NCBI RefSeq assembly: GCF_963855985.1
Contig: NC_087108.1
Location: forward strand, 12,294,001 to 12,358,000
Length of the DNA: 64,000 bases
Source: Ostrinia nubilalis
Lineage: Eukaryota > Arthropoda > Insecta > Lepidoptera > Crambidae
Reading direction: 5' to 3'
Shown here: positions 41,902 through 53,471 of the stretch, in pieces
Layout: every line of letters starts with the position of its first letter
How positions within the stretch are numbered: position 1 is the stretch's first letter
Program-made: the position numbers and the translations under genes
The notes under the pieces: generated by a model
What the model saw: only the letters and a program-made list of their open reading frames with translations
What the model was told of the DNA's origin: nothing
Database searches by the model: none

Positions 41902-42762
41902 TACAGGGTGTTAGGTAAATGGGTATATGAGCCGACACTAGCCCATGTTAACATGTGCATATAAATGGTATGGTGAAGTCAGAAAATTGATATCTTCATT
42001 TTAATTATTTTAATTTTCATATAAATCGGATTTTATAAAATTTATTTTGTATGAAAATTAAAAAAATAAAATGATCATATCAAATTTCTGACTTCACCAT
42101 ACCATTTCAATGGGTGCCTGGAACAAAGCCGCAATCGACAAAACACAATTTTACAGGAGAAGAGATTTAGTGTCAATTTTGAATAATTCTAAACTACGAG
42201 GCGTATCAAAACGGTTTGTATATCAAACGATGCGTTATTTTTTCTGGAGAAACATTGAATGTGCATAACGTTATAGTGCTTAGAATATACTTTAAAAAAG
42301 GTAGAAATACATATTGCCGCTTCATACATTGAAAGTCGGTTCCGTAAGAGTCCATTGTGGTTTTATTCCGGTAAAAAGTGTGCAATTAATCAAACAGCAA
42401 TAGTGTATTGCAGCCTCGGGCGCTGATCTGAAGGATACAGTAATAGCCGTTTGCTTGTAGAAGATTTAAATAAAAGTTTTAACATTGTATATGGCACGAT
42501 TATTCCGGTCAACAAATTTTAAATGGTGAATGGGAATAACGATTCAATATCCATAGTGCTTTTGGTAAATCAGGCAGTTTCAAAGATAAAATTCTGAAAA
42601 AAATTCAAAAGGTGTATAGGGACCCGCAGTTTACTAAAATCACTTAATCGGAAAACTGCTGCTATGGCTATTGCGGCTTTATTCCAGGCACCCATCGATT
42701 TATATGCCCATGTTAACATGGGCTAGTGTCGGCTCATATACCCATTTACCAAACACCCTGTA
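41902..42762. mobile_element. 861-bp element with TACAGGGTGTT inverted ends
   Basis: Ends TACAGGGTGTTAGGTAAATG and complement, with about 55 bp of pairing through GCCGACACTAGCCCATG. It contains a second inverted repeat (about 41967-42000 with 42072-42110, TATGGTGAAGTCAGAAA). Non-coding. The TA termini fit a Tc1/mariner-like non-autonomous element. Confidence 0.85.
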
Positions 42763-43730
42763 TTGTTGACTACCCACATTGATGATGAATAAGCAATGAA
42801 AATAGAGAATTTACAAACACAAAAGATGCTTCATGAATGAAAATAACCCCGAAAATTGGGGCCAACGACAGCCGATACTATTACACCAATAACCAGATAG
42901 TGGCATGTCAATGATTGCGAATTGGCGGGTGATGTAAGGAACCCAATGGACGATGATTCAACAGTACAAAAATGCGACAATAATTTATGTATGCACAAAT
43001 TGAAGTGCACAATACAGTTCAATCAATTTGATTCCAATCTATGAGTTCGACGGCGTGATTATTTAGGCATGGTGTTTACTAGGTAAGCTATACTTGGCTA
43101 TATCAGCTTAAAATAGATTCTACTAGCGTGGAAGGATATTCAGGAAAAATTGTAAAAAAAAGTATTTTTGTTTCTTAAATGCGATAATAATCGACAAATC
43201 TAAGCCAAGATTGCTATCAATATGAATTTAAAAAATTAATATTTTTTTCCACCAAATGGTTCATTTCAACAATGTAACGAAAAATAAATGTTACGAAATA
43301 ATCTCTGTAGCATATAATTGCTAACTTAAAGGAGTTGAAAAGTATTTGCTATAGGTACACCTAGCCATAACTAATTTTAATGAAAAAATAATAATTTAAT
43401 TCTGCTCGTTTGCCTTCTGTCACATTAAAAAATAGACTTGCCTAAATCGTTACTGAATAAACTAATGTTTTACAACTACCTGCAGAAATTTTGGGAAATT
43501 CGTCAACAGCTAGTGACTGAAGCTAGCTAGCTGATAGCTATATTATTAGACTATCAATCCAAGTGGACAGTGTGCCTATGACATCATCTCTTGATTGGTC
43601 AGTAAACTTGCTCCACATTGTCATTATTCAATTATATTGATGGCAAATTGATGTTTACTCACAAGACTTGCACGTAGTCTGGTGGTATGATAATGGTTGC
43701 ATGGCGTTTTGCATACTTTTATATTGGCTA
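42763..43730. other. Nothing firm
   Basis: A scrap of CR1-like 3' end lies at about 43401-43430. No gene seen. Confidence 0.5.
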
Positions 43731-43962
43731 TCTTAAATAAATATAACTCAAAGGTGATTGACTGACTGACTGACATAGTGATCTACCAACGCACAGCCCA
43801 AACCAGTGGACGGATCGGGCTGAAATTTGGCATGCTCGTGCTGAATTTGGCATGCAGGTAGATGTTATGACGTAGGCATCCGCTAAGAAAGGATTTTACG
43901 AAACTCCACCCCTAAGGGGGTAAAACGGGATCCACGCGTACGAAGTCGCGGGCGGCCGCTAG
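43731..43962 (+). mobile_element. Helitron-like element
   Basis: Host A, TCTTAAATAAATATAACTC, (GACT)n, ACGCACAGCCCAAACC, GTACGAAGTCGCGGGCGG, CTAG, host T. Contains a short internal duplication of the GAATTTGGCATGC segment. Confidence 0.9.
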
Positions 43963-44794
43963 TCTAATAATAAAATTATTTTAAGCGATCAGCAGGTGTT
44001 TTACAAAATTTAGAACCAATATTATTGGAAGTGATTCTTGTCTTTTCATAATGTTTGAAGAATTTACTTTGGACTGCTTTTGATAGGAATCGACTCATAA
44101 GCACATTTTTTAATATTTTAGTTACAAAAACATAGATTCTATATTCTTTAAAACATAAGTCAAGGGACCTAACTATATGAGTGAGATACGACCCTATTTT
44201 ATCAGAACTCGGTAATATAAGGTTTGAGTGTCACTATCAAGCAAAAAAGTAAGTATCTATATTGGTTAAAAAAGCTAATACAATTTGAATTAAAAAGTGT
44301 CTCTTACATAAAAACCATTGCATTTTGGGTCGTACTGGAGTAGATTTTTATGCTCAAAAACAAGATCTAAAATAAACACTACTAATTTTTATGTTAACCA
44401 CCAAATATATCGATATCGACACCCTCACAGCTCATCCCATCCCTACCCCGGTACGCGATAGGAAATTAAAATTTTCCTCCTCATTTAAAAAGAAGCAGTG
44501 CCGGAGGCTAACTCCTTAATGCTGCTACATCTATTTCAGACATACTTTTATCGATGTGGTCTTATTTCACGGGGCCTGTAGCGTTCATTATGTAGATTTA
44601 CTCTGGTTCTACTTAGTATGTATTTTATATTACGCCTACACGTTGGATTTTTACGGTGAAAGAAAAGTTACGTTTTGAAGTACGGTGGTACTACGTAGAT
44701 AAGTATAAGCTCTGTGAAACGCGTTCAATTAATGCAGTGTACCACATGAAATGTCAAAGGGCTACTTTTAAGGTCTCTACGCATGAAACCGCCG
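43963..44794. other. Nothing recognised
   Basis: No supported gene. Confidence 0.5.
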
Positions 44795-44935
44795 ACACCA
44801 AGTCACCGGGCTGTCGGTGGGCTTGGTGTTGTGCTTGGGCTGAGTTTGTTCCGGCGCTTCTACTCAGCATTGTCTCGAAGCTGGTAGGGCCCAAAAGATA
44901 AGGAGACAGGTACAGTGTCCCTTAAGGGCCACCTT
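44795..44935 (+). repeat. LINE/SINE tail fragment
   Basis: TTCTACTCAGCATTGTCTCG then AAGCTGGTAGGGCCC is typical of a lepidopteran retroelement tail; compare 585-642. Confidence 0.45.
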
Positions 44936-45523
44936 TTTGTTATTATCTTGGACGTTAATTATTGCCAAAATACTGGTCAAAATTGAATAAATCATTTTGA
45001 TTTGTAGAGTCCTTAAGCTTTCACTGCTAGCTGATGATGTCACTGATAGCTTACTAGGAATCAAGAGCTTAATATCTGTAGGACTAACCACAACTTTAGA
45101 TAAAGGGCTTGGATATTGATATCGACAGACAAAATCATTTGTAACCAACAACGTTTATTTTTATATATAGATATAATTATAATAAGTATGTCTTAAAACA
45201 CTTTCTTGAATTGTAGGTATAAATCAAAGTTAGTCGAAATCTTGATAAGAAACTGATATTTGATTTGTTAAATTCAAATACAAGAATGTATCGTATCAAA
45301 AACATCATTATTTTCACCCTTATAATATATTCCACTAAGATGCAATTTTATAAGCAAACAGCTTGGATTATATATGTTTATAATGTATGTACGAACGAGT
45401 GTTTATGTATGTATGTAGTGAGTCTGGGACGGAGTGCGAAAGATGGCGATACCAAAAAGAGTAAATTCGGTGTTCTCGAGCGAGATTTAAACGATGGGGT
45501 CCTACCATCGAATCGCAACGACT
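44936..45523. other. Nothing recognised
   Basis: No gene or clear repeat. Confidence 0.5.
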
Positions 45524-45707
45524 TTACAGGATTATTCCCACCTCTCGTTCCCACCGCTGCAACTCCTGTGTAGCCAGGATCTACAGCTTGAAAACCCAAC
45601 CAGTAAAGATCAAGTTTGCCCCGATGTACGAACTACGACTAAAAATTTCAGAGTTCAACTGCCGGAACACAACAAAGCTGTTGACATTATGGCGACAGAC
45701 TTAGGTA
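45524..45707. repeat. Repeat C copy, rearranged
   Basis: Minus-strand core at 45524-45623. About 45655-45707 (GCCGGAACACAACAAAGC ... GACAGACTTAGG) matches, in plus orientation, the segment that follows the core at 53334-53380, so this copy is internally inverted. Confidence 0.75.
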
Positions 45708-46394
45708 AGTAAGATTGTAGTAGCTAGCCAGGCGGACTTAGAACGAACACTGCCACCAACCAAACCGAGCAGATTGCACCTAATAGCAATCGATCCTGGG
45801 ACCTCTTCCACGTAGTCATACCGTTAGATCAGATGCAATTTTAGTCTATGACGAAGATAAACGTGTAACAACTTTCAAAAACTTATTTGAATTTCGAAAC
45901 AGTTTACCTAAAATAGCTTCCAATACGATTCAATGATAGACCCCCATCTCTTTGAGACATGCGCTTTCCATCCAAAAACAAACTTTTTCTTCTCCAAATA
46001 CAGTCGGATTTCCTTCAGCAAATGAAATTTTCTTTGAAACCGTCTAGTTTCAGGTCAATTAATTCCTTACCGTCATTTTCAATGCCGAATGCATACGCGA
46101 GTTTATAATAACTTCGAATTGCTGAGACTTCGAACTTGAGTTCTGGAAATACGAAAATAAGAAACAGGACTTGGGTAAGTTAAGTTGTCGTGAACAGTTT
46201 TGATGTTGGTTGTGTTTGGTTTATTCCTCGTTTGTTTATTTTCTTATTAATTAAAGAGAAAGAGAGAGGGAATTTAGGAATCGCTAGATTGGCAAAGGAA
46301 TTACTAACTGAAAAGAAAAAATATTAATTTCAATTTAAATATCTCTACATAAAATGAGAATCAAGTAATCGGCCAGATTTTGCCAAATTGGGGA
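45708..46394. other. Nothing firm
   Basis: A donor-like GGGTAAGT at about 46172 without a supported exon. Confidence 0.4.
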
Positions 46395-46616
46395 TTTGGT
46401 TTTGTCATTAAACTGGACAGATAAAAACGGGATCCAGTTTATTTAAGAGTATTGTTTAATAGTGTCCCCCTAGCAACTTCTTGCATACAGTTTTTGCATT
46501 CACCTGTATTACAAAAAACCGTACCTGTCAAAAACGGGATACTGTCGTGTGAACCCACAACAAGTCCAGTTTTGCATGATCCAGTAATGCTCCTGCAAAA
46601 CTGGATTGATCTGGTA
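46395..46616. mobile_element. MITE of the ATCCAGTAATGC family
   Basis: Bounded by AACTGGA...GATCCAGTTT-like inverted pieces, with ATCCAGTAATG inside. Related to the sequence around 10505-10700. Confidence 0.5.
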
Positions 46617-46900
46617 ATCTTATCTTATCTTATGTAGGCCACGTCTAGGCGTAGTGCTCGTCGACCCAGTGGGATCTTTTCTGTTTCCCTTTACCTCTTT
46701 TCTCTACCATCCGTAATAATCCCATCCAGTAGGTGAATTTAGGTGCTTGGGTGAGAGGGACCTATAGTCTTCTGGTACCGGATAAGCCGACCCCAGGAGA
46801 ACCATACTAGTTCTAGCTAGCGCGTCGCAATCGCACAGTAGGTCCGCATGTTCTCCACGTGCTCGACAGCTGTCAAGCATATGGTATGGTAAAGGAACCT
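46617..46900 (-). pseudogene. C-terminal tail of an RNase H-type LINE
   Basis: The minus frame reads GEHADLLCDCDALARTSMVL, GSAYPVPEDYRSLSPKHL and a final GWDYYGW before a stop at about 46704. The EH-LLCDC-ALA-R...P-PED...LSP--L pattern is what I recall from the cysteine-containing tail after RNase H in insect non-LTR polyproteins. It is followed by a short 3' UTR and an (AAGAT)n-like end. Only the last 60 or so codons remain and they are damaged (the first Cys pair is disrupted). Confidence 0.55.
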
Positions 46901-46973
46901 TACATATTGTCACGGATGGACCTGAACCATATAGATATAGAGAGATGCCAACTAATGCGCTGAGTTCGAAACT

Positions 46974-47109
46974 AACGGTGGGTTACACCATCTTACTTTA
47001 ACTTTGACAAACGTCAAAAATCTGTCAAACTCCATACAAAAAGCACCGGTTATCGTCATAGTTAAGGTTAAAGTTACAACTAAACAGTTAAAGGTGCAAC
47101 TCAGCCTAA
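46974..47109. mobile_element. MITE of the GGCTGGGTTGCACC family
   Basis: GGTGGGTTACACCATCTTAC at the left and GGTGCAACTCAGCC at the right; decayed relative of 20066-20183 with an interior duplication. Confidence 0.75.
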
Positions 47110-47734
47110 GTGTAGAAATTCACACTCACAAAGTAATTAAATTAAGTGTTCATTATCCACTGCGGTATCAGTACTCAACGTTCGAATAATCTTTAGTACT
47201 ACGCAATCAATGTAAATTGTTTACATTAAGATGTCGCTGATGTCATTATTGCTGTCACGAGCAATGTGTTCTGTTTTTGGGCATATTGCTGCGAAACCAG
47301 CTCCGCCCCCTTGTCACATCTCCCTTTAGTTTCTGTAATCTGTGACCTGAACCTACGAAATTCCATCTGTACTCGTCAACACTCCCAAAACCCACACGAA
47401 GTAAAGCCCAAGTTCTCGGAACAAACTGACTAACCGTTTAATATTGTAATTTAGAGATCGTCAGGCATCGGGCGGGAATCGAACGGGTTCCGTAGTGTCG
47501 GGGTGACACCCGGTGATTGGAGCTCGACGATTTTGGATGGGGAATTGTATAGAGTTGGTAAAACCAAATCGAAAAGAATTTAAGCAGGGTCCATTTTAAG
47601 TTCGTTTGTTCGTTTCAGCGAGTTCGTTTGAGTGTTAGATGTAAAATATGATAGAAAAATAACATATTTTTTTATGAAAGTGAAAGACGAGAATATCGTG
47701 TATTAATAACAATGGATTAGAGTTAAAAATATCG
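47110..47734. other. Nothing firm
   Basis: Contains a T-arm-like GCGGGAATCGAACGGG (about 47474-47489) and an isolated GTTCGTTTCAGC (RTE-A tail scrap, about 47609). No gene. Confidence 0.45.
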
Positions 47735-47835
47735 TCTATACTAAGAAGGAAAGATTTGATTGTTTATTATTATTGAATAGGCTCCAAAACTACGGGATTT
47801 ATTTGAAAACGTACCATTAGAATCTTACATTATTT
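47735..47835 (+). mobile_element. Helitron-like 5' fragment
   Basis: TCTATACTAAGAAGGAAAGA then GAATAGGCTCCAAAACTACG. No 3' end found. Confidence 0.5.
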
Positions 47836-48368
47836 CTCATGAACATAGGTGGTACGAAGTTCGCTGAGTTAGAAGCACTGGTCTCCATTAAAGTGTCGAT
47901 TTTATAATAATTGTAACAATTTTGATATTAAAATGTGACTCCACACTCTAGTAGGTACATAGCTGTATATTGCAATCTTCAACACAATAAACTATTTTAT
48001 CAAAAAGGTGTAAAAGCAGGGTCTTGATTGAATGAGCTCTACGCTGCAAAGTTTTCTCACAAATATAACATTTTATCCAACTATCCTGACGCTACAATGG
48101 TTGTAACAGCTCTCAGTAAATATTCAGAAGCCTCCCAAAAGACGGTCGTCTTAGCGAATAATTTGATTTGAATTTAATTAAACGCGGGTTCGATTCCCGA
48201 ACGTGACGGGAGCAATTTCTTCGCCTCTGGAATGCTGATCTTGATTTGGGTTCGATTCTTGTTTTGTTTTGTCGGGTCAAGTGGATGTTATGCTAAATAC
48301 CTAAGGTGGGTGCATAATAAGATTCCTTTGGAAATACACTCAGTGGCGAATATAATCAGTGGCACAAA
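47836..48368. other. Nothing firm
   Basis: A T-arm-like CGGGTTCGATTCCCG at about 48186-48200 without a cloverleaf. Confidence 0.45.
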
Positions 48369-48402
48369 AATCGGAGAAGTTAATAGGTTAACTTCTCCGA
48401 TT
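48369..48402. repeat. Perfect 15-bp hairpin
   Basis: AATCGGAGAAGTTAA and TTAACTTCTCCGATT separated by TAGG. Confidence 0.95.
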
Positions 48403-48429
48403 AACTTAATGAGTTTTATTTTAGCAAAT

Positions 48430-48673
48430 TATTTTTGTAATGAACAGACTCAAATTACTGGACCGATTTCAAAAAATCTTTTACAATAATTAGAATGTAT
48501 TATCCCTGCCCCGAGAAGTAAGTAGACTGACAGTCACGCGGGTAAAGCTGTGTTCAAAAGCTAGTCCTACTTCCTACTAATATTATAATTGAAACAGAAT
48601 AACATAATAAGTTAAAAATGACGATCTGTGACAAACTAAATTTCACACGGGTGAAGCCGCGGGCAAAAACTAG
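48430..48673 (+). mobile_element. Two Helitron-like ends head to tail
   Basis: A first element ends CACGCGGGTAAAGC...CTAG at 48561-48564. A second begins at once (TCCTACTTCCTACTAATATT, 48565) and ends ACGGGTGAAGCCGCGGGC...CTAG at 48670-48673, then T. Confidence 0.8.
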
Positions 48674-49040
48674 TGTGATATAATCTTTAAATAATTCGAC
48701 ACGATTGAACACTTATCTAATCCCAAAGTAATGCAAGCAATACGAAATTCTTTCTCCAGAATCTTACAACGCGATCGTCCCTATTGATCTTAATCTTAAC
48801 ACTGCCCAAAAACAAACAAATATATCGAGAAAGTCTCCAAAGATATGATATCTAATAAACACCCCATCTGTACATCTTTAACGGCATTAGAGCCCTGTAA
48901 ATCATATATTAGCGGCAAAATAAGTCTAATGGCGGACTTATAATCAAAGAAGGAAAATTCTGAGTTACCACACGTGGTATTAGTGGGGAGGCGCTGTGAC
49001 AAGAGGTAGCGATTAGCGATTTTGACAGCGCCATGATCAC

Positions 49041-49168
49041 AACAGTGGGCGGGGCACATAGCTCGTAGAGACGATAGCCGTTGGGGCAGAAAAGTTCTCG
49101 AGTGGCGACCACGGGCCGGGAGATGTAGCGTGGGCAGGCCTTCCACTAGGTGGACCGACGATCTGGTG
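49041..49168 (+). mobile_element. RTE-A internal fragment joined to repeat C
   Basis: AGTGGGCGGGGCACATAGCT to GACGATCTGGTGA, where it abruptly switches to repeat C. No tail. Confidence 0.85.
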
Positions 49169-49262
49169 ACCTTCACTGGTTGGGTTTTTTCAAGTCAAGC
49201 TGTAGAGCCTGGCTACACAGGAGTTGCAGCGCTGGGGACGAGAGGTGGGAATAGTCCCGTAA
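49169..49262 (+). repeat. Repeat C copy
   Basis: CCTTCACTGGTTGGG to GGGAATAGTCCCGT, directly fused to RTE-A sequence. Confidence 0.85.
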
Positions 49263-49785
49263 TAATAGTGGCACTAAGTACTTACTGAGTTTTATTGGCG
49301 ACCAAATTGAATAGTCTAAGTAAGAGTTACAGGACATTAAAAGATGTATACATTTGTGTCACAAAGTCGCACTTTTATCGAAACTTTTTGATGCTCACAT
49401 TTTGACAGTTATCTTAAACATTCTGTACCCATTCTTTCTTACAACTATCTAAATCCGCTACCGCCTATAGGTACCATGTCTTCACCCGCATCCAAAATAA
49501 AGGGAGGTTGGGGACAGGGTGGACTTCAAAAGCGTTAAGTGCGCCTTTGCTCATCGAATCCCATTTAGGTCGGACATCCCCTTGCGATAAATAAGATTAT
49601 GTTTGGTTTCACGTTATTTTTGTTTTCGACTTCTGGGTTGTATAAACGACTTAGTTTTAATGGGTAGGATTCTGTTACTATAACTAATTGTTGTACGTAG
49701 ATTTTTATGTCGAAATTTTGTTGATATTGGAGTATCATACCTACTTACTTATCATGGAAACTGTATGAATACTATAGTAGATGAT
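49263..49785. other. Nothing recognised
   Basis: No gene or clear repeat. Confidence 0.5.
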
Positions 49786-49796
49786 ACTCAGTATAC

Positions 49797-50000
49797 GTTG
49801 GGGCAGAAAGTTCTCGAGTGGCGACCACGGGCTGAAAAACGTAGTGTGGGCAGGCCTCCTACTAGGTGGACCGACGATCTGGTAAAGGTCGCGGGAAGAG
49901 CCTGGATGCGGGCAGCGCAGGACCGTGCATTGTGGAAAACCTTGGAGGAGGCCTTTGTCCAGCAGTGGACGTCATTTGGCTGAAATGAACGAACGAACGA
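49797..50000 (+). mobile_element. RTE-A insertion with 11-bp target duplication
   Basis: CGTTGGGGCAGAAAGTTCTC to GGCTGAAATGAAC(GAAC)n. ACTCAGTATAC (49786-49796) and ACTCTGTATAC (50001-50011) flank it, one mismatch. The frame is open to VQQWTSFG. Confidence 0.92.
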
Positions 50001-50037
50001 ACTCTGTATACATAACGTAGTTATTCACTGTTAGTCC

Positions 50038-50096
50038 TATCGAAAAAGTGTGTTACTCTTGATAGGTAACACGAGTAACACACTTTTTTCGATAAC
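50038..50096. repeat. 59-nt hairpin
   Basis: TATCGAAAAAGTGTGTTACTC pairs with its complement at 50073-50096 (one bulged T) over a loop of about 14 nt. Confidence 0.85.
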
Positions 50097-50720
50097 TTGT
50101 TTAATATTAATTTATACCTAGGTACATCATAAATATCATAATACATCACGTCATCATCGATGTAGATATTTCTTTCTTAATTGCTTCACGTAGAAAGAAA
50201 TTTTGAAATAGTTGAATGATTTGATTATACTCAATTCGTTTTTAAACAGACCTTTTTCTATCTAATTACGAGCTACACGAATGTTGAAATGTATTTCTTT
50301 AAAGCCTTGATAAGTGACAGTCAAGCACTAATTCAAGAAGACCATATTACTATTAAGTATTACAATAAAATACCTAATTATTAAAACAAAATAAACGCAA
50401 ACTAATCAAGGGAAAGAACCAAACAAACGTAGATAAGCCGTATTCACAAGCCGGGCTTAGTTAATACAGCCTCAAAGTCCCGCATCGCTAATGTACTAAA
50501 TAAAACGGAAAACCTAGATACAAACAAATAGCTGGTATATAAATACGGGCCGCATAGCGAATAATCTAAAAGCCATAAGCCTCAGACGAAAAATATACTC
50601 GTATATTCCAGACTGGACGAGGAAATGTTAGGCTGAGTGCATAAGAGAAGTGTTTTCATAATGTAGTTATGTTTCATAGTGATGTTTAATAATGTAGTTA
50701 TGATCAACATTATTATGATC
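50097..50720. other. Nothing firm
   Basis: 50434-50550 is bounded by GCCGTATTCAC and AATACGGGC, possibly a decayed MITE related to repeat H. No gene. Confidence 0.45.
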
Positions 50721-50727
50721 GTATTAT

Positions 50728-50900
50728 CAGAGTAAATACAAATGAGTAGGTCACTGACAAAATTCAGCGCACCTCACCGCTAAACCACGCTAAATTTTGT
50801 CAGTGTGTGCGTGCGCGCCGCATACGTATTGGCGCGATCACATACAAACCGCGCTCGGTGCGTTTCTATGAAGATGACCTACACATTTGTATTTACTCTG
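50728..50900. mobile_element. Repeat I copy with 7-bp target duplication
   Basis: CAGAGTAAATACAAATG to CATTTGTATTTACTCTG; one arm has an internal deletion relative to 13382-13636. Perfect flanks GTATTAT (50721-50727, 50901-50907). Confidence 0.92.
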
Positions 50901-51059
50901 GTATTATCGCACTCTTGAGGAACGAATGTTTTCTATTCATGTTTCAATAATTTCGCAAAATTACTAGTGAAAGATGCGGCAACTATTGTAATTTACACAT
51001 TGACCTCCTTTGTGTCGGCAGTAGACGTCTTTCGGATAGGAATAGACAGAACATGTCGA

Positions 51060-51244
51060 CTAGAGCGGCCGCCCGCGACTTCGTTTGCGTGACCCTGTTG
51101 TACTCCCATATGGGTGGAGTTTCGTAAAATCCGTTCTTAGCGAATGTCTAAACCCAAAAAGATAGGTTTCCTGCCAAATTTCAAGTTTCTAAGTGTTATA
51201 GTTTTTGAGATGAATAGTATTTCGCTTCTATAATATAAGATAGA
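51060..51244 (-). mobile_element. Helitron-like element
   Basis: Minus: host A, TCTATCTTATATTATAGAAG, GC end CACGCAAACGAAGTCGCGGG, CTAG, host T. Confidence 0.82.
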
Positions 51245-51905
51245 TTACAGACTATCACACAGAGGTAAAAAGTACATACTGGTTTGAGTAGGATTTCCCT
51301 TTTTTTAAAAATCCCTTCATTTGTTAACCATGTATCCTCCCCCTAACCTAAAACCAAACACTAATCCTCCTATACACATTAACAGATCTCTAGCTCGGAA
51401 TGGGCTCGGATTCGGATTCGCTCGCTCCGCTCAGCTCTTTGAAAACGTACTATTTTAATTGAATATACAAAAAGTTGCAAAAAAAATTGTGATTTACTTT
51501 TCTGTGTTTTGATAAGGCGATGAGTTTGGAATGAGAGGAAGGATATGTGTTTAATAATATACACTAAAGTACATACTTTTTGCTTTATCACACCTCTTTT
51601 ATACATACCTCCAAGTACAGTAGGTAACAACTACCATAGGGCTTGAAGATGTAAAAATACAGCCACTTGACACTTTTTGTGGTACATTTTGTTCTCATAT
51701 AGACTTGAGATCCAAAGAAGGCTAGTTTGGACCCAGCCGCCCGCTGTATTATAGTGAAAAACGCATTCATAACACAAGCACACGAACATTTTAGCTTAGG
51801 ACAAGAGCTTAACGGGACTAAATTATTACTAATTTTCTTTAAAAATCATTGTTTGTCTACCCAATAACAACATTAAAGACTTTCCATCGCATCTTAACTT
51901 AGGTA
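51245..51905. other. Nothing recognised
   Basis: Short minus-strand ORFs (51379-51770) have no recognisable content. Confidence 0.5.
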
Positions 51906-52042
51906 CCGCCCGTATTCACAAACGATACTTGCTTAAGTGAAGCAGCAAATCGAACGCACAGTTAAATAGAGCTCTGTGATTGGTTCGTGTGTCACCCTGT
52001 GCGTAACGCTGTGAGACCTCATAATAATGTTTGTAAATACGG
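51906..52042. mobile_element. Repeat H MITE
   Basis: CGCCCGTATTCACAAACG...GTTTGTAAATACGG ends. Confidence 0.88.
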
Positions 52043-52437
52043 AAGCCTGTTTTCTTACCCCCAAATCCTCAAAACCGAGCTATTAACACCCCACCCCCCT
52101 TGGGGATATCCCCAATATTTCCCAATAACGGTAATCGGCACCCGATCATTACTGTCCGTGCCCACATAAATTAATAAGGATCTGCCCCCATTTTATGGCA
52201 TGTGGGGATGTAATAAGATGGCGGCTATTGCCTTGGGATTCGTAATCGATGGTGGACATTAACTGTGGTATTAGAAGAGCAAACGTTGCGTGTGTTTTAA
52301 TAACGGTGGCAAATGTTTACTTTGTTTAGGCTTTATTTTATCGCGTTTTCTGGTCGTGGTACATGAGAAACTAAGTTATGTAATTCAATTTTTAAATCTT
52401 GTTTCTTTAAATTTTTAAAGCCCAGTACCTACCTACC
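52043..52437. other. Nothing firm
   Basis: Contains the YY1-type motif AAGATGGCGGC (52215-52225). No coding exon supported. Confidence 0.4.
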
Positions 52438-52561
52438 ATCATCATCATCATCATCATTTCAGCCACAGGACGTCCACTGCTGAACATAGGCCTCCCCCAA
52501 TGCTTTCCATGTTGATCGATTGGTAGCGGCCTGCGTCCAGCGCTTCCCTGCTACCTTTACC
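52438..52561 (-). mobile_element. RTE-B 3'-end copy
   Basis: (ATC)n then TTTCAGCCACAGGACGTCCA; 5'-truncated after TGCTACCTTTACC. Confidence 0.9.
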
Positions 52562-53108
52562 TACCGAATCACCATAATTTAAATGCTATTAGTTAGGACA
52601 TCGCAAGCTTGAATATACGGTCTAAGTCTAAACAATGCTTCTGAGGGCTCGAAAAAAGATTCCCAGTACCTTTTGGGTTGTAGCCAAGTCGTCAACTCCA
52701 AGTCAAGAAATAAAACCCAACATCCTTGATCCTTCGCAATCAATAACCAGCCCCTCAACACCAAGCATCAATTCTCATCGGTGCACATCATTAGCTCCAT
52801 CGGAAAAGTGGCGTACTACCTTATTAGAAATTACTGCGACTACCCTCACGCCATTGTGGGTCGTATTGAGTGGTTTCCCTTAGGAGAAGTGGTGATTTTG
52901 CCTTGTTTGCGGGTTCAGATGGAGTTTTATGTAGCATACGCTGTTATTACACGTAAGGTCCGTGGTTCCTGGATGTGGCATTTTTTATTTCAATTGGGGT
53001 GTAGTTTATTTTATCAGAAACTAGATATGTAAAGACTCAAAACAATTTTATTGAAACGGCACAATTAGACGGTCTAATTGCTAAGTTGAAAATAGTGGAG
53101 ATAAAGTT
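52562..53108. other. Unassigned, several overlapping openings
   Basis: Overlapping short ORFs on both strands (52579-53032). None has a recognisable domain and none is supported by splice or start signals. Confidence 0.4.
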
Positions 53109-53212
53109 TCTTTATCCACAACGAGGAAGCTCTTGGTCTGCATCTCACCTGATAGTAAGTGATGATCAGACCGAAGGTGGAAGCGAGCTTCACCCGGAAT
53201 CCTCACTTACAG
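53109..53212 (-). repeat. LINE/SINE tail copy
   Basis: Reverse complement of the 13708-13822 and 5102-5205 sequences (GGAAGCGAGCTTCACCCGGA). Confidence 0.8.
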
Positions 53213-53213
53213 A

Positions 53214-53375
53214 GGTTAACTTGACCTTCACTGGTTGGGTTGTTATTGGCGGTCAAGCTGTAGATCCTGGCTATACAGGAGTTGCAGCGGTGGGAACGAG
53301 AGGTGGAAATAGTTCCTTGTGGATCTTACTTACAACTGGCGGAACACAACAATGCTTTTTGTTTTGGTGACAGAC
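53214..53375 (+). repeat. Repeat C copy with downstream part
   Basis: GACCTTCACTGGTTGGGT to the ATAGTTCC end, followed by GGCGGAACACAACAATGC, the same 3' extension seen rearranged at 45655. Confidence 0.85.
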
Positions 53376-53378
53376 TTA

Positions 53379-53471
53379 GGTTGGTTTTGCACATAAAAAT
53401 CTGTCAAACTCCATACAAAAACCACCGGTTATCGTTAAAGGTACGGTCAAATTTAGGTTGTGCAACTAGCC
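53379..53471. mobile_element. MITE with TTA target duplication
   Basis: GGTTGGTTTTGCAC...GTTGTGCAACTAGCC, TTA on both sides; shortened relative of 20066-20183. Confidence 0.75.

Noticed and set aside
52579..53032. Overlapping ORFs of 61-83 codons
   Set aside because: Opposite-strand and frame overlaps, no domain, no splice support.
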